From NCBI RefSeq assembly GCF_027484365.1, contig NZ_JAIXTC010000027.1:1-64000 (forward strand): 64,000 bases of DNA, in the 5' to 3' direction. The stretch is from Brevundimonas sp. Its GTDB lineage: Bacteria; Pseudomonadota; Alphaproteobacteria; Caulobacterales; Caulobacteraceae. Position numbers and translations under genes: made by a program. Each line of letters begins with the position of its first letter. Position 1 is the first letter of the stretch. Shown here one piece after another: positions 16,120 through 25,459 of this stretch. Below the pieces are notes generated by a model. The model saw only the letters and a program-made list of their open reading frames with translations, did no database searches and was not told the DNA's origin.

Positions 16120-18297
16120 ATGATCAGTTACAGAATCCCGCGCGCCCTCACCGCAGTTGTCATGGTGGGACTGGCCTCGGCCAGCCTGTCGATGCTGCCC
16201 GGGTCGGCGAGTGCCAATCCGGCGTTCGCCGTCGAGACAGTCGTCAATCCCGTCCAGGCTTCCGGCGAGGTCGCCGTGGTGGAGGCAGAGATCGAGCGGG
16301 CGGGTGCTCTTCGGGCGGCCAAGACGCTCCAGTACGCCTACGCCCAGTTCGGGGAGTATGGCCTCTGGAGCGAGATGGCGGCTCTGTTCAGCCTGGGCGG
16401 CGAGCTGGTGATCGGCGACCGGACGATTGCCGGTCCGGCCGCCATCGAGACCTACCTCCGTGACGAGATCGGACAGGGCCGGGATGGTCTGCCGGCAGGG
16501 TCCGTCAATACCCAGCTGATGATGGCCCCCGTTGTCACCCTGGCCGCCGATGGCGAAACCGCGAGAGGCCGTTGGCAGGAATTGACGCTTCGCGGCCGCA
16601 TGGGCGGTTCGGCCGAATGGTCCGGAGGCATGCAGGTCAATGACTATGTGCGCGAGGACGGGGTCTGGAAAATCGCACGCATGAATGTGATCCCGCAGTT
16701 CGAGGGACCCTACGAAACAGGCTGGTTCAGCATCGGGGCCGAGATCCCCTTTGTTCCCTATCACTATACTTCGGAAGAGGCGGGCCGGCCGGTCTCGGCC
16801 CTGACGGCCGAGCAGCAGGAAGCTCTTCGCAGCGCCGGTGCGCAGACAGCCCTTCCTGATCTGGAGCGGCGGGTCGCGCGGATGAACGATGAGGATCAGG
16901 TTCGAAATCTGCAGAACATCTACGGCTACTACCAGGACCGGAAGATGTGGGATGACGCGACCGATCTTTTTGAATCGGACGCCGTGTTCGAGATCGCCGG
17001 CCTGGGCATCTACGAGGGCGTTGCCAGTATCCGCCGGGCGTTCGAATTGCAGGGTCCGCAGAATCTGCAACGCGGTCAGGTCAATGACCAGCTTCAACTC
17101 CATACCCTGATCACTGTCGCGCCCGGGGGCTCGGAAGCGGTCGCGCGTGGCCTTCAGTTCGGCATGCTGACGCCTGAGCTCGGCCAAGCCTACTGGTCGA
17201 TCTCCACCTTCGAGAACCGCTTTGCCAAGGGGGCCGACGGCAAGTGGCGCATTCGCGAAATGCGGATCTATCCGCGGATGAAGACGGACTACTACCAGGG
17301 ATGGCACCGTAGCTCGGTCGTTGAGCCCGTTCCGACGGGCGCCGGAGCGCCGGATCGGCCTTCGCCGGCAGACAGGTCGCCCCAGGTCACGAATGTGATC
17401 CCGGCCTTCTTCGATAATCCTGTCACCGGACGTCCTGTGACGATCCCGAACGGGTTCACAGTCGTCGGCGATCTCGCCCTTCGGGACCTGAGCGCCTCGC
17501 CTGCTTCCGGTGGGGCCGAGGCCGAACGGCTGGTCGACCTGCGCCAGCGTCTCGATGTGTCCGAGGCCTATGATGCCGTGGAGAACATTTCCTCCACCTT
17601 CGGCTACTACCTCGACGACTACCAGTGGCAGCGTTACGTCGAGAACTATTCGGTCGACGGCTGGCGGCGGAAGGCGAGTGGCTCGATCTATATCGGGCGC
17701 GATTCCATCTTCAAGGGCGAAGCCCTGTCCTATGGGCCCATGCCGACGACCCGTGACTGGATCCGGCTGCACACCCGGCTTCAGCCCGTGATCGACATCC
17801 AGCCGGATGCTCGATCCGCCTATATCCGCACGCGCATGTTCCTCTACTTCGCCAACACCCGTTCGCCCGGATCGTGGAACAGTGGCATGTATCCGAACGA
17901 TTCCGCCGTCCTGGAGGACGGGATCTGGAAGATGAAGGTGGGTGGCTGGATCGACGAAACCTACTTCAACTCCAGAAGTTATGCGCTGGGATGGGCCAGG
18001 CCGGATGCGCCGCTCGACGTGCCTCAACAGGGCAGGGGGACCGGAGGCCGCCAGGCCGGCGGCCCGCCTGCTGATCAGTTGTCCTATCCGCCGGAGCTTC
18101 CTCCGGAAGGTCTTGGAGCACGCGGCTACGGGGTCGTTCGGGGCTATCCTGGCTTCGCATCCTGGCCGGATATCAAGCCGATGTGGTTCCATTATCTGAA
18201 CCCTGTCACCGGTCGACGCCCGGAGTTCTTCTGCCCCGATGTAACGACCTGTATCGGCGAAGTACCTGAACAGCCGGAAGCAGTATCCGCTCCCTGA
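16120..18297 (+). CDS. Exported triple SnoaL/NTF2-like repeat protein, paralog 1
   Basis: The 725-residue protein starts with a signal peptide (to about residue 33, ...GSASAN). Three SnoaL_4-type units follow at roughly 55-205, 248-400 and 485-625. The second has YGYYQDRKMWDDATDLFESD and QLHTLITV; the third has YYLDDYQWQRYVENYSVDG and RLHTRLQPVIDI. These keep the aspartate and histidine that are catalytic in SnoaL-fold dehydratases such as BaiE; the first unit has lost both. The C-terminal tail (DIKPMWFHYLNPVTGRRPEFF, then two Cys) is shared with both paralogs. It starts 63 bp after the TBDR. Function unknown; a periplasmic or surface dehydratase/isomerase or binding protein for the TBDR substrate is possible. 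Confidence 0.8.
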   Translation: MISYRIPRALTAVVMVGLASASLSMLPGSASANPAFAVETVVNPVQASGEVAVVEAEIERAGALRAAKTLQYAYAQFGEYGLWSEMAALFSLGGELVIGDRTIAGPAAIETYLRDEIGQGRDGLPAGSVNTQLMMAPVVTLAADGETARGRWQELTLRGRMGGSAEWSGGMQVNDYVREDGVWKIARMNVIPQFEGPYETGWFSIGAEIPFVPYHYTSEEAGRPVSALTAEQQEALRSAGAQTALPDLERRVARMNDEDQVRNLQNIYGYYQDRKMWDDATDLFESDAVFEIAGLGIYEGVASIRRAFELQGPQNLQRGQVNDQLQLHTLITVAPGGSEAVARGLQFGMLTPELGQAYWSISTFENRFAKGADGKWRIREMRIYPRMKTDYYQGWHRSSVVEPVPTGAGAPDRPSPADRSPQVTNVIPAFFDNPVTGRPVTIPNGFTVVGDLALRDLSASPASGGAEAERLVDLRQRLDVSEAYDAVENISSTFGYYLDDYQWQRYVENYSVDGWRRKASGSIYIGRDSIFKGEALSYGPMPTTRDWIRLHTRLQPVIDIQPDARSAYIRTRMFLYFANTRSPGSWNSGMYPNDSAVLEDGIWKMKVGGWIDETYFNSRSYALGWARPDAPLDVPQQGRGTGGRQAGGPPADQLSYPPELPPEGLGARGYGVVRGYPGFASWPDIKPMWFHYLNPVTGRRPEFFCPDVTTCIGEVPEQPEAVSAP

Positions 18298-18359
18298 AAT
18301 CTGACGGACAACCTCGGCGTCCAGATCATTTTTGTCTATTCGTTGCAAAGGTACGCCTT

Positions 18360-20492
18360 ATGTGTGACTCGCGTTCAACTCCGAAAATCAGGATCGGGCG
18401 GTTGAGCCTCATGGCTCTTGTTTCGGGCAGCCTGCTGTTCGGCGGGATCACGTCTCTTCCGGCTCGAGCGGTTGCCCAGGAAGAAGGCGGGTTCGGAACG
18501 GGTCCGTTCCTTGCGAGCAGTCCTGTGGAACAGATCGCCCGGGATATCGAACGCGCCCAGTCTCTGCGCAGGGTCAAGGATCTCCAGTACACCTTCGCCC
18601 AGTACGGCGAGTACGGGTTGTGGGCTGACATGGCTTCCCTGTTTGCCAGCAACGCCGAGTACATTGATGGCGACACGACGATCCGGGGTCAGGAAGCCAT
18701 CCGGGGTCACTTCCTGAGACAGTTCGGCGGTGGCCGAAACGGTCTGGTGGTCGGACAACTGCGCAACCAGATGTTCTACGCGCCGGTGGTCACCCTTTCC
18801 GTCGATGGTGGAAGTGCGACGGGTCGGTGGACTGAACTGACCATGACCGGGACGATGAACGGGCGTGCCGACTGGTCGGGCGGTATGCAGGTCAACGACT
18901 ACGTCAAGGAAGACGGCGTCTGGAAGATCTCCCGCATGCGAGTGATCCCCCAATTCGCGGGACCCTATGAAACGGGCTGGTTCACTCCGACTGCAAACAC
19001 ACCCCTCGTCCCCTATCACTATACACCCGGTCTGGCCGGCCGGCCGGTTCCGATCGAATCCGGCGACGCTGACCGGACGCCGAGGAACATCCCGCTGGCA
19101 GATCTTGAACAGACTGTCGCGGCGATGAATGCGGAGGACCAGGTCCGAAATCTGCAGAACATCTACGGCTACTACCAGGACCGGAAGATGTGGGACGACG
19201 TGACAGATCTGTTCACGTCGGACGGCGTGCTCGAGATCGCGGGCGTGGGCGTTTACGACGGCGTCGCCGGCATCCGTCGCGCCCTCGAACGTGACGGACC
19301 TGCGGGCCTCCAGAGAGGCCAGATCAATGATCAGATCCAGCTACACACCGTCATCACGATCGATCCCAATGGTGTGGAGGCCCAGGGCCGAGGTCTCCAG
19401 CTCGGTATGCTGACGCCGGAGCTCGGCGTAGGCCAGTGGCAGGTCTCGACCTTCGTGAACCGCTATGTGCTGCAGGATGGCAAGTGGAGGATCCGCGAGA
19501 TGCGCATCTATCCGAAGATGAAGGCCGACTACTATGAGGGCTGGCACAGAAGCTCGATTGTCGACCCGGTTCCCACAGGGGCGGCAGCCCCTGATCGGGC
19601 CTCTCCGGCATCCAACTCGCCGCAGTTGAGCCCGGTGATCCCGGCCTTCTTTACGAATCCGGTCACGCGTCAGGCGCCATCCTACCCGACCGGTTTTCGT
19701 ATTGTAGGTGACGACAGACTGGTTCCCGGACCGGTTGTTCCGGCTGTCGTCGAGACGGCAAGGACTGAAGACCAGAGAGTGGCCGAGGCCCGACGTCGGC
19801 TGGACGTCTCCAAGGCCTATGACGCGGTCGAAAACATCTCATCGACGTTCGGCTACTATCTCGATGACTGGAAATGGGATGAGTTCGTCCAGAACATGGC
19901 TGTCGATGGCACCCGTCCCCAGGGCGCGGGCTTCTATGTCGGGCGCGAGCATCTGTACCGCGCCATGCTCGAGTCCCATCTCGCTCCGTGGTCCGAAAGC
20001 AATCCGCTGGACGGCATTCGCCTGCATCTGCGAATTCAGCCGGTCATCGACGTGACGCCGGATGCCCGTTCGGCGAAGATCCGGACGCGCATGTTCCTTT
20101 ACTTCGCCAACTCCACCCGGGCCGGTGCCTGGAACAGCGGCATGTATCCCAACGACACAGCGGTGCTCGAAGAGGGCGTGTGGAAGATGAGGGTCGGGGG
20201 CGTGATCGACGAGACCTACTTCAATTCTTCCAGTTACGCGGAAGGCTGGGCCCGTTCCAGGCCTCGTGGAGCCGTTACGCCCGGGGCGCCTCGACAGGCC
20301 TCGCGCAACGGCAATCCGATCAGTTTTGCGCCCGATATCCCCTGGAGCCTCTACGCCGACTATCGGCGCAGGAACTTCAGCACGACCAACTACCCTGACA
20401 TCAAGCCGATGTGGTTCGCATATCGCAATCCGATCAGTGGCCGTACGCCCGAATACTACTGTCCGGACATACTGACTTGCTTCGGCCCATAG
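18360..20492 (+). CDS. Exported triple SnoaL/NTF2-like repeat protein, paralog 2
   Basis: The 710-residue sister of the protein at 16120 has the same three-unit layout. The signal peptide ends near residue 40 (...RAVAQEE). Unit 1 has ADWSGGMQVNDYVKEDGVW, unit 2 YGYYQDRKMWDDVTDLFTSD with IQLHTVITI, unit 3 FGYYLDDWKWDEFVQNMAVD with IRLHLRIQPVID. The C-terminus is YPDIKPMWFAYRNPISGRTP, then CPDILTCFGP. A 50-bp stretch (19146-19195) is identical in DNA to 16903-16952 of paralog 1, so the copies are recent or kept alike by conversion. It lies 62 bp after paralog 1 and is followed by a terminator. Confidence 0.8.
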   Translation: MCDSRSTPKIRIGRLSLMALVSGSLLFGGITSLPARAVAQEEGGFGTGPFLASSPVEQIARDIERAQSLRRVKDLQYTFAQYGEYGLWADMASLFASNAEYIDGDTTIRGQEAIRGHFLRQFGGGRNGLVVGQLRNQMFYAPVVTLSVDGGSATGRWTELTMTGTMNGRADWSGGMQVNDYVKEDGVWKISRMRVIPQFAGPYETGWFTPTANTPLVPYHYTPGLAGRPVPIESGDADRTPRNIPLADLEQTVAAMNAEDQVRNLQNIYGYYQDRKMWDDVTDLFTSDGVLEIAGVGVYDGVAGIRRALERDGPAGLQRGQINDQIQLHTVITIDPNGVEAQGRGLQLGMLTPELGVGQWQVSTFVNRYVLQDGKWRIREMRIYPKMKADYYEGWHRSSIVDPVPTGAAAPDRASPASNSPQLSPVIPAFFTNPVTRQAPSYPTGFRIVGDDRLVPGPVVPAVVETARTEDQRVAEARRRLDVSKAYDAVENISSTFGYYLDDWKWDEFVQNMAVDGTRPQGAGFYVGREHLYRAMLESHLAPWSESNPLDGIRLHLRIQPVIDVTPDARSAKIRTRMFLYFANSTRAGAWNSGMYPNDTAVLEEGVWKMRVGGVIDETYFNSSSYAEGWARSRPRGAVTPGAPRQASRNGNPISFAPDIPWSLYADYRRRNFSTTNYPDIKPMWFAYRNPISGRTPEYYCPDILTCFGP

Positions 20493-20944
20493 TCCGGGTC
20501 CCCGTTTCAAACTGACTGGAGGCCGTTTCTGGCCTGATTTTTCAATCGGAGATTTAGAAGTTGTGGCGCGAGGCCTTCGAAAATCATCAAACCACTACGG
20601 GGCTCTCCAGAGGATGCGCTGACGGGAACGGGATCATCCGGGTATGGCGCCATGACCGCAAAACGGTTGCTGCCAGGGGTGCAGCAAGTCGGGTCGGGGA
20701 CGGTGTTTCGCGACGTTGATTTCGATCGAAGGCCACCGCTTCGCCGTCGACCTCAACCGACAACGACGTGGCTGTCCTTCCAGTTCAGCCCGAACGGTCG
20801 AGACCCTGAGGATCAGATGAAGGCCGGTGATGTGGACGCCGGCCATGGACAAGATCCAGTGCGGACCAAACAGACTGGCAGCTGTTTTATTTAAATGAGC
20901 GAAGCGGACGAAAGACCGGTCGTCCAGTACTGATAGGATTTCTT
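20493..20944. other. Intergenic region between SnoaL-repeat paralogs 2 and 3
   Basis: This 452-bp stretch starts with a rho-independent terminator (20520-20542). The remaining 400 bp show no convincing gene on either strand: short open frames lack recognisable motifs. An AT-rich patch (TTTTATTTAAAT, 20883-20894) about 50 bp before paralog 3 may contain its promoter. Confidence 0.4.
20520..20542 (+). terminator. Rho-independent terminator after paralog 2
   Basis: AGGCC-gtttct-GGCCT (20520-20535) is followed by GATTTTT. It separates paralog 2 from paralog 3, which should have its own promoter. Confidence 0.6.
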
Positions 20945-23077
20945 ATGAAGGCGACTATCAAAGATTTCATGCCTCTTGGCATTATGCTCGCCGGAGTCCT
21001 CATGCTTGCCGGGCAACTGGCGGTCCCCGCGCCGGCGTTCGCCCAGCGCATGAGTGCGCCGCGACAGGACGATCCTGTGGAGATGCTGGCGCGCGATGTG
21101 GAACGCGCCCGGTCGATACGGCAGGTCAAGGACCTGCAGTATTCCCTGACCCAGTATGCCCAATACGGCCTGATCGACGAAATCATGACGCTGTATTCGG
21201 ACAGCGCGGTCATCGAGCAGGTCTACGAAGGCCGAACGATCCAGGGGCATGACGCTATCCGTCGCTACTGGACCGAAAGGCTCGGCGGGCAGAACGGTCT
21301 GGGACCCCAGCAACTGTTCCACCAGATGTTCATGTCACCAACCGTCACGCTCAATTACGACGGCCGGGGCGCCTCCGGTCGTTGGACCGAACTGACGATG
21401 CGGGGGCGCTGGAACGGCCGCAATCCGGCGGCGGACTGGTCCGGCGGGATGCAGGTCAACGACTATGTTCGCGAGAACGGCGTCTGGAAGATCTCGCGCG
21501 TCCGCGATTATCACCAGCTCGAAGGATCCTATTACGACGGCTTCTTCGCAGCCCATCCGGAACTGCCGTTGGTGCCCTACCACTTCTCGCCCCTGCAGGT
21601 CGGACGCCCTGTTCCCACCGAGCCTGGCGACGCTGATCGGACCTTGCGCGGCCTCTCGCTGGAGCAGATCGAGGCACAGATCGACACCATGAATGCGGAA
21701 GATGAGATCCGCAGCCTGCAGAACATGTACGGCTATTACGTCGATCAGAAGATGTGGGATGATGTAACGGACCTGTTCGCCGCAGATGGCGCGATGGAGA
21801 TCGCGGGCGTCGGGATCTATGTCGGGTCGGCAAGCATCCGTCGCGGCCTCGAAAGGGATGGCCTGCAGGGCCTTCAGCGCGGGCAGATCAACGACAACAT
21901 CCAGCTCCACACGGTCGTTGAGGTCGATCCCAACGGCTACGAGGCCCGTGTCCGGGGCACACAGCTCGGTATGGTGACGCCCGAACTGGGCCGGGCCTTC
22001 TGGTCCGTGTCCACCTTCGTGAACCGGTATGTGAAAGGTGCCGACGGCAAATGGCGCATCCGGGAAATGCGACTCTTCCCGGACGTAAAGGCCGACTATT
22101 ATCAAGGCTGGCATCTCAGCCAGGTCGTGGACACGGCCCCGTCGGGTCCTCTTGCCCCGGACCGGGCTTCCGGCGCTGATCAGTCTCCGCAGGTCAGTGC
22201 GGTCATGCCGGTCTTCCTCAGGAACCCCGTCAATGGCAGGGACGTCGGCTATCCGGGAGGCTTCTCGGGGGTCGGTGCCGACCGCCTGTTACCCGCGCCG
22301 GCCGCCCTGGCAATCCCGGCCCGGGACGGTGCGCAGGCACCGCGAATTGCCGAAGCACGCCGCAAGCTGAATGTGGCCAAGGCCTATGATGCGATCGAAA
22401 ACCTGTCCGGGGCCTTCGGCGATTATCTCGACGACTGGCTGTGGGACGAGTTCTCGGCGATCATGGCAGAAGACGGGACACGTCCGCAGGGCAGCGGTTT
22501 CCATGTCGGCCGGAACAACGTCTACAATGCCATGACGGAGTCGCATCGCGCCCCGCCCTCGGCGACCAACCCTCGCGACAATGTCCGCCCGCACAAACGC
22601 ATCCAGCCGGTCATCCAGGTCACGCCCGACGGCCGCCGCGCCACTCTGCGGACGCGACTGTTCCTGTATTTCGCGAACGACGTGCGAGCGGGCGCATTCA
22701 ACGGCGGCATGTATCCGAACGAGACGCTCGTGCTCGAGGACGGCGTCTGGAAATACGAGGTCGGCGGCGTGATCGACCAGACCTACATCGGATCGACCAG
22801 CTATGAAGACGGATGGGCGCGTCGTGGCCTCGATCTGCCGGCAACCCCGCCGCATCGTGACCTGGGACGCGGTAATGATGAGGGCGAGGAGAGCCGGTAT
22901 TACAACAGCGACATCACCAGACCGGCTGACATCCCCTGGTCGCTGTTCTCCTATCGTCGGGGCGGGAATGCGCGGTTCCCCGATGTGAAGCCCATGTGGT
23001 TCGCGTATCGAAATCCGATCAGCGGACGCACTCCGACCTACTACTGCCCGCACATCCTCACCTGTTTCGGGCCCTGA
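20945..23077 (+). CDS. Exported triple SnoaL/NTF2-like repeat protein, paralog 3
   Basis: A 710-residue third copy, more diverged than copies 1 and 2. The signal peptide ends near residue 30 (...APAFAQR). Unit 1 has DWSGGMQVNDYVRENGVW, unit 2 YGYYVDQKMWDDVTDLFAAD with IQLHTVVEV, unit 3 FGDYLDDWLWDEFSAIMAED with VRPHKRIQPVIQ. The tail FPDVKPMWFAYRNPISGRTP then CPHILTCFGP matches paralog 2. Asp and His remain in units 2 and 3; unit 1 has neither in register. It lies about 240 bp before the second TBDR-like gene. Retention of three copies suggests different substrates or a hetero-oligomer. Confidence 0.8.
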   Translation: MKATIKDFMPLGIMLAGVLMLAGQLAVPAPAFAQRMSAPRQDDPVEMLARDVERARSIRQVKDLQYSLTQYAQYGLIDEIMTLYSDSAVIEQVYEGRTIQGHDAIRRYWTERLGGQNGLGPQQLFHQMFMSPTVTLNYDGRGASGRWTELTMRGRWNGRNPAADWSGGMQVNDYVRENGVWKISRVRDYHQLEGSYYDGFFAAHPELPLVPYHFSPLQVGRPVPTEPGDADRTLRGLSLEQIEAQIDTMNAEDEIRSLQNMYGYYVDQKMWDDVTDLFAADGAMEIAGVGIYVGSASIRRGLERDGLQGLQRGQINDNIQLHTVVEVDPNGYEARVRGTQLGMVTPELGRAFWSVSTFVNRYVKGADGKWRIREMRLFPDVKADYYQGWHLSQVVDTAPSGPLAPDRASGADQSPQVSAVMPVFLRNPVNGRDVGYPGGFSGVGADRLLPAPAALAIPARDGAQAPRIAEARRKLNVAKAYDAIENLSGAFGDYLDDWLWDEFSAIMAEDGTRPQGSGFHVGRNNVYNAMTESHRAPPSATNPRDNVRPHKRIQPVIQVTPDGRRATLRTRLFLYFANDVRAGAFNGGMYPNETLVLEDGVWKYEVGGVIDQTYIGSTSYEDGWARRGLDLPATPPHRDLGRGNDEGEESRYYNSDITRPADIPWSLFSYRRGGNARFPDVKPMWFAYRNPISGRTPTYYCPHILTCFGP

Positions 23078-23315
23078 TGTCTGACGGAAGCCACCATAGG
23101 AGAGCGGCGGACCTCACGATTGATCCGCAGCCAACCCGGGTTCGGCGGGACAGGCCGGGCAAGGCGCGGCCAGCTCCGCACCCTGCAACGCCCTCACCGC
23201 CGTCCTGCTGCGGCCGGGCCTGCAGAGGCAAGGGCTCCTCGCGATGAGTCACCGGCGGCCATTGCTCCGTGAGGCGCACCCGGCTCTCCAGAGGCGCGCA
23301 CAAGACGAAGACGAG

Positions 23316-25415
23316 ATGTTGATGACGTCCACGATCATGCCTTCGACGCGACCGTCTGGACCGGCACGATGGCCCATGCCCGTTCTGGCGGTGATCATGC
23401 TTGCCGTGCCCGAGTCTGTCCTTGCCCACAGCGAACAGGCTTCGTCGCCCCCGGCGACGGCAGAAGGCGTATCGGGGGTGATGAGTTACGAGGCCGGCTT
23501 CTTTGCGAACGCCAGCCCCACCACCGCCCTGGACATGATCGCCCGTGTGCCCGGCTTCACCATGATCGAGACGGAAGAGGATGTCCGTGGTCTGTCTGGA
23601 GCCACAGGGAATGTTCTGATCGATGGCCAGCTTCCTGCGGCCAAATCGGTCAGCCTGAGGAACTTCCTGCAGCGGATCCCGGCGGACACAGTTGAGCGTA
23701 TTGACCTGATCCGCGGCGGAGCCCCCGGCATCGACATGCAGGGCCAGGCCGTCGTCGTGAATGTGATCCGCATTGGCGGCGCCTACTCCACCGCCGCGAT
23801 GCAGGCTTCTGCCAAGGTCTATCCAGACGCCAGCGTCGGGACCCAGGTCCGTTTCGAGGCGGGGCGGAACTGGGATGATTTCTCGTTGCAGGGCGCGTTG
23901 TCGACACGCGAGGAACGCATCCAGTCCGACGGAGGCGAAGGCCCCTTCAGTCTGCGCCGACCCGGCGGCGAAATCTTCGAGGACGGCGATTTCCTTGCGG
24001 ACAACTGGAACCACGAGATCGAAGGCAGCCTCTCGGGCGAGTTGACCCGTGGGCCCGGAACGCTTCGCGTCAATGCAGCCCTGTCTCTGGGAAAGACTGA
24101 GCGCAATGAGAGCTACGAGACCATCAGCACGACTGCCGGGCCGATCCGGGAGGTCGCGGAAAGCGATTTCGAGAGCGACGGGGGCGAAATCAGCGCAGCC
24201 TACCAGCGCCGATTGAGCGACCTCTGGCTGTCTGAAGTTCTTCTGGTCCAGACCTATGAACGGGATGTCGAAGTGTCGGGTGTTTCTGGCCGACGGGCCC
24301 CCGAGAACAACAATGAGGTCGCCGTCGCAAGCGAAACTATCGGACGTGCCACGGCGGTCTTTGAGCCCTCGGACACGTTCAGGCTGGAGCTCACCGCAGA
24401 GGGAGCCTTCAACAGTCTTGATGTTGAGTCCGCCCGTACCTCAGGCGGCTTGCCCGTCGTCCTGCCGGTCGCCAACGTCCTGATCGAGGAAAGCCGCGCC
24501 GAGGGGGCTGCGCTGGCCAGCTGGTCTCCGCGAGATGGCTTTGATCTCGAACTTTCCGGCCGCTTCGAGACCTCAACGATATCGCTGACCGGCGATGCCG
24601 AGCAGGAAAAGTCGCTTTCCTTCTTCAAGCCCCGCTTGCTTGCGAGTTGGCAGGTGAGGCCAGACACCCAGCTCAGGTTCAGACTGGAGCGCGAGGTCGG
24701 TCAGTTGAACTTCGAGGATTTTGCAGCGTCCTCGGATGTCAGCGAGGGCGTCGTCAGCGCAGGCAACCCTGATCTTGAGCCTGAAGTGGCGGACGTCGTC
24801 GAGTTCACGATCGAACAGCGGTTCTGGGATCGGGGCGCTCTGGTCCTGACGCTGCGTCATGATGAAGTCGGCGACGTTGTCGACCTGATCCCGATCAACC
24901 GCCTTTTCGATGCGCCGGGCAACATCGGCGACGGTACCCGGGACGCCGTCACGGTCAGCCTGACCGTACCACTGGAGAGGTTGGGCCTTTCGGGTGGCCT
25001 GCTCCGGTTCAATGGGACCCGGCGGTGGTCGTCAGTCACCGATCCCGTCACGGGCGAGGATCGCCGCATTTCGCGAGAACGGCCCTTTGAAGGGACGTTC
25101 CTGCTGTCGCGGGACGTGCCGGCCTGGAACTCAAGCTTCTTCCTCGAAGGGGATCTGCCCTACAGCGAGACCTCCTATCGGCTTCGGCAGGTGCAACGCC
25201 TGGACCAGAGCGGGTGGTGGAAAGTCTACTGGGAGTGGCGCGCGAGGCCGGATCTGGCCTTTCGCTTCCAGATCGACAACTTCACCTCGCGCGAGCGGAC
25301 CCGTACCCGCACCCTCTTTACCGGGCCTCGCGACAAAGCCGACGTCAGCGCCATCGAGAGCCGCAGCGCCACGTTCGATCCCTTCTTCTTCATGCGCCTT
25401 CGCAAGACCTTCTGA
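23316..25415 (+). CDS. TonB-dependent receptor-like outer-membrane protein (plug plus barrel)
   Basis: The protein (699 residues) has a signal peptide (PVLAVIMLAVPESVLAHS) and a plug domain with MIARVPGFTMIETEEDVRGL, NVLIDGQLPAAKSVSLRNFL and VERIDLIRGGAPGIDMQGQ. A barrel rich in alternating strands ends MRLRKTF, an outer-membrane C-terminal phenylalanine. The barrel is shorter than that of the receptor at 13249 and no clear TonB box is seen, so whether it needs TonB is uncertain. It heads a set with the cytochrome c'-like lipoprotein (45 bp later) and the b561-type cytochrome. The start at 23316 is the first plausible ATG before the signal; 23322 is equally possible. Confidence 0.82.
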   Translation: MLMTSTIMPSTRPSGPARWPMPVLAVIMLAVPESVLAHSEQASSPPATAEGVSGVMSYEAGFFANASPTTALDMIARVPGFTMIETEEDVRGLSGATGNVLIDGQLPAAKSVSLRNFLQRIPADTVERIDLIRGGAPGIDMQGQAVVVNVIRIGGAYSTAAMQASAKVYPDASVGTQVRFEAGRNWDDFSLQGALSTREERIQSDGGEGPFSLRRPGGEIFEDGDFLADNWNHEIEGSLSGELTRGPGTLRVNAALSLGKTERNESYETISTTAGPIREVAESDFESDGGEISAAYQRRLSDLWLSEVLLVQTYERDVEVSGVSGRRAPENNNEVAVASETIGRATAVFEPSDTFRLELTAEGAFNSLDVESARTSGGLPVVLPVANVLIEESRAEGAALASWSPRDGFDLELSGRFETSTISLTGDAEQEKSLSFFKPRLLASWQVRPDTQLRFRLEREVGQLNFEDFAASSDVSEGVVSAGNPDLEPEVADVVEFTIEQRFWDRGALVLTLRHDEVGDVVDLIPINRLFDAPGNIGDGTRDAVTVSLTVPLERLGLSGGLLRFNGTRRWSSVTDPVTGEDRRISRERPFEGTFLLSRDVPAWNSSFFLEGDLPYSETSYRLRQVQRLDQSGWWKVYWEWRARPDLAFRFQIDNFTSRERTRTRTLFTGPRDKADVSAIESRSATFDPFFFMRLRKTF

Positions 25416-25459
25416 GGCTATCCCCTCCGCAATTCAGCGGACCAAAAACGGAGACCACG

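Noticed and set aside
15481-18348. 955-codon open frame on the minus strand
   Set aside because: It lies opposite the TBDR end and SnoaL-repeat paralog 1, both with clear signal peptides and domains; the antisense frame has a composition typical of high-GC third-position artefacts and no recognisable motif.
20634-20852. 72-codon minus-strand frame between paralogs 2 and 3
   Set aside because: Considered as a transposase or enzyme remnant, but no motif supports it in any frame.
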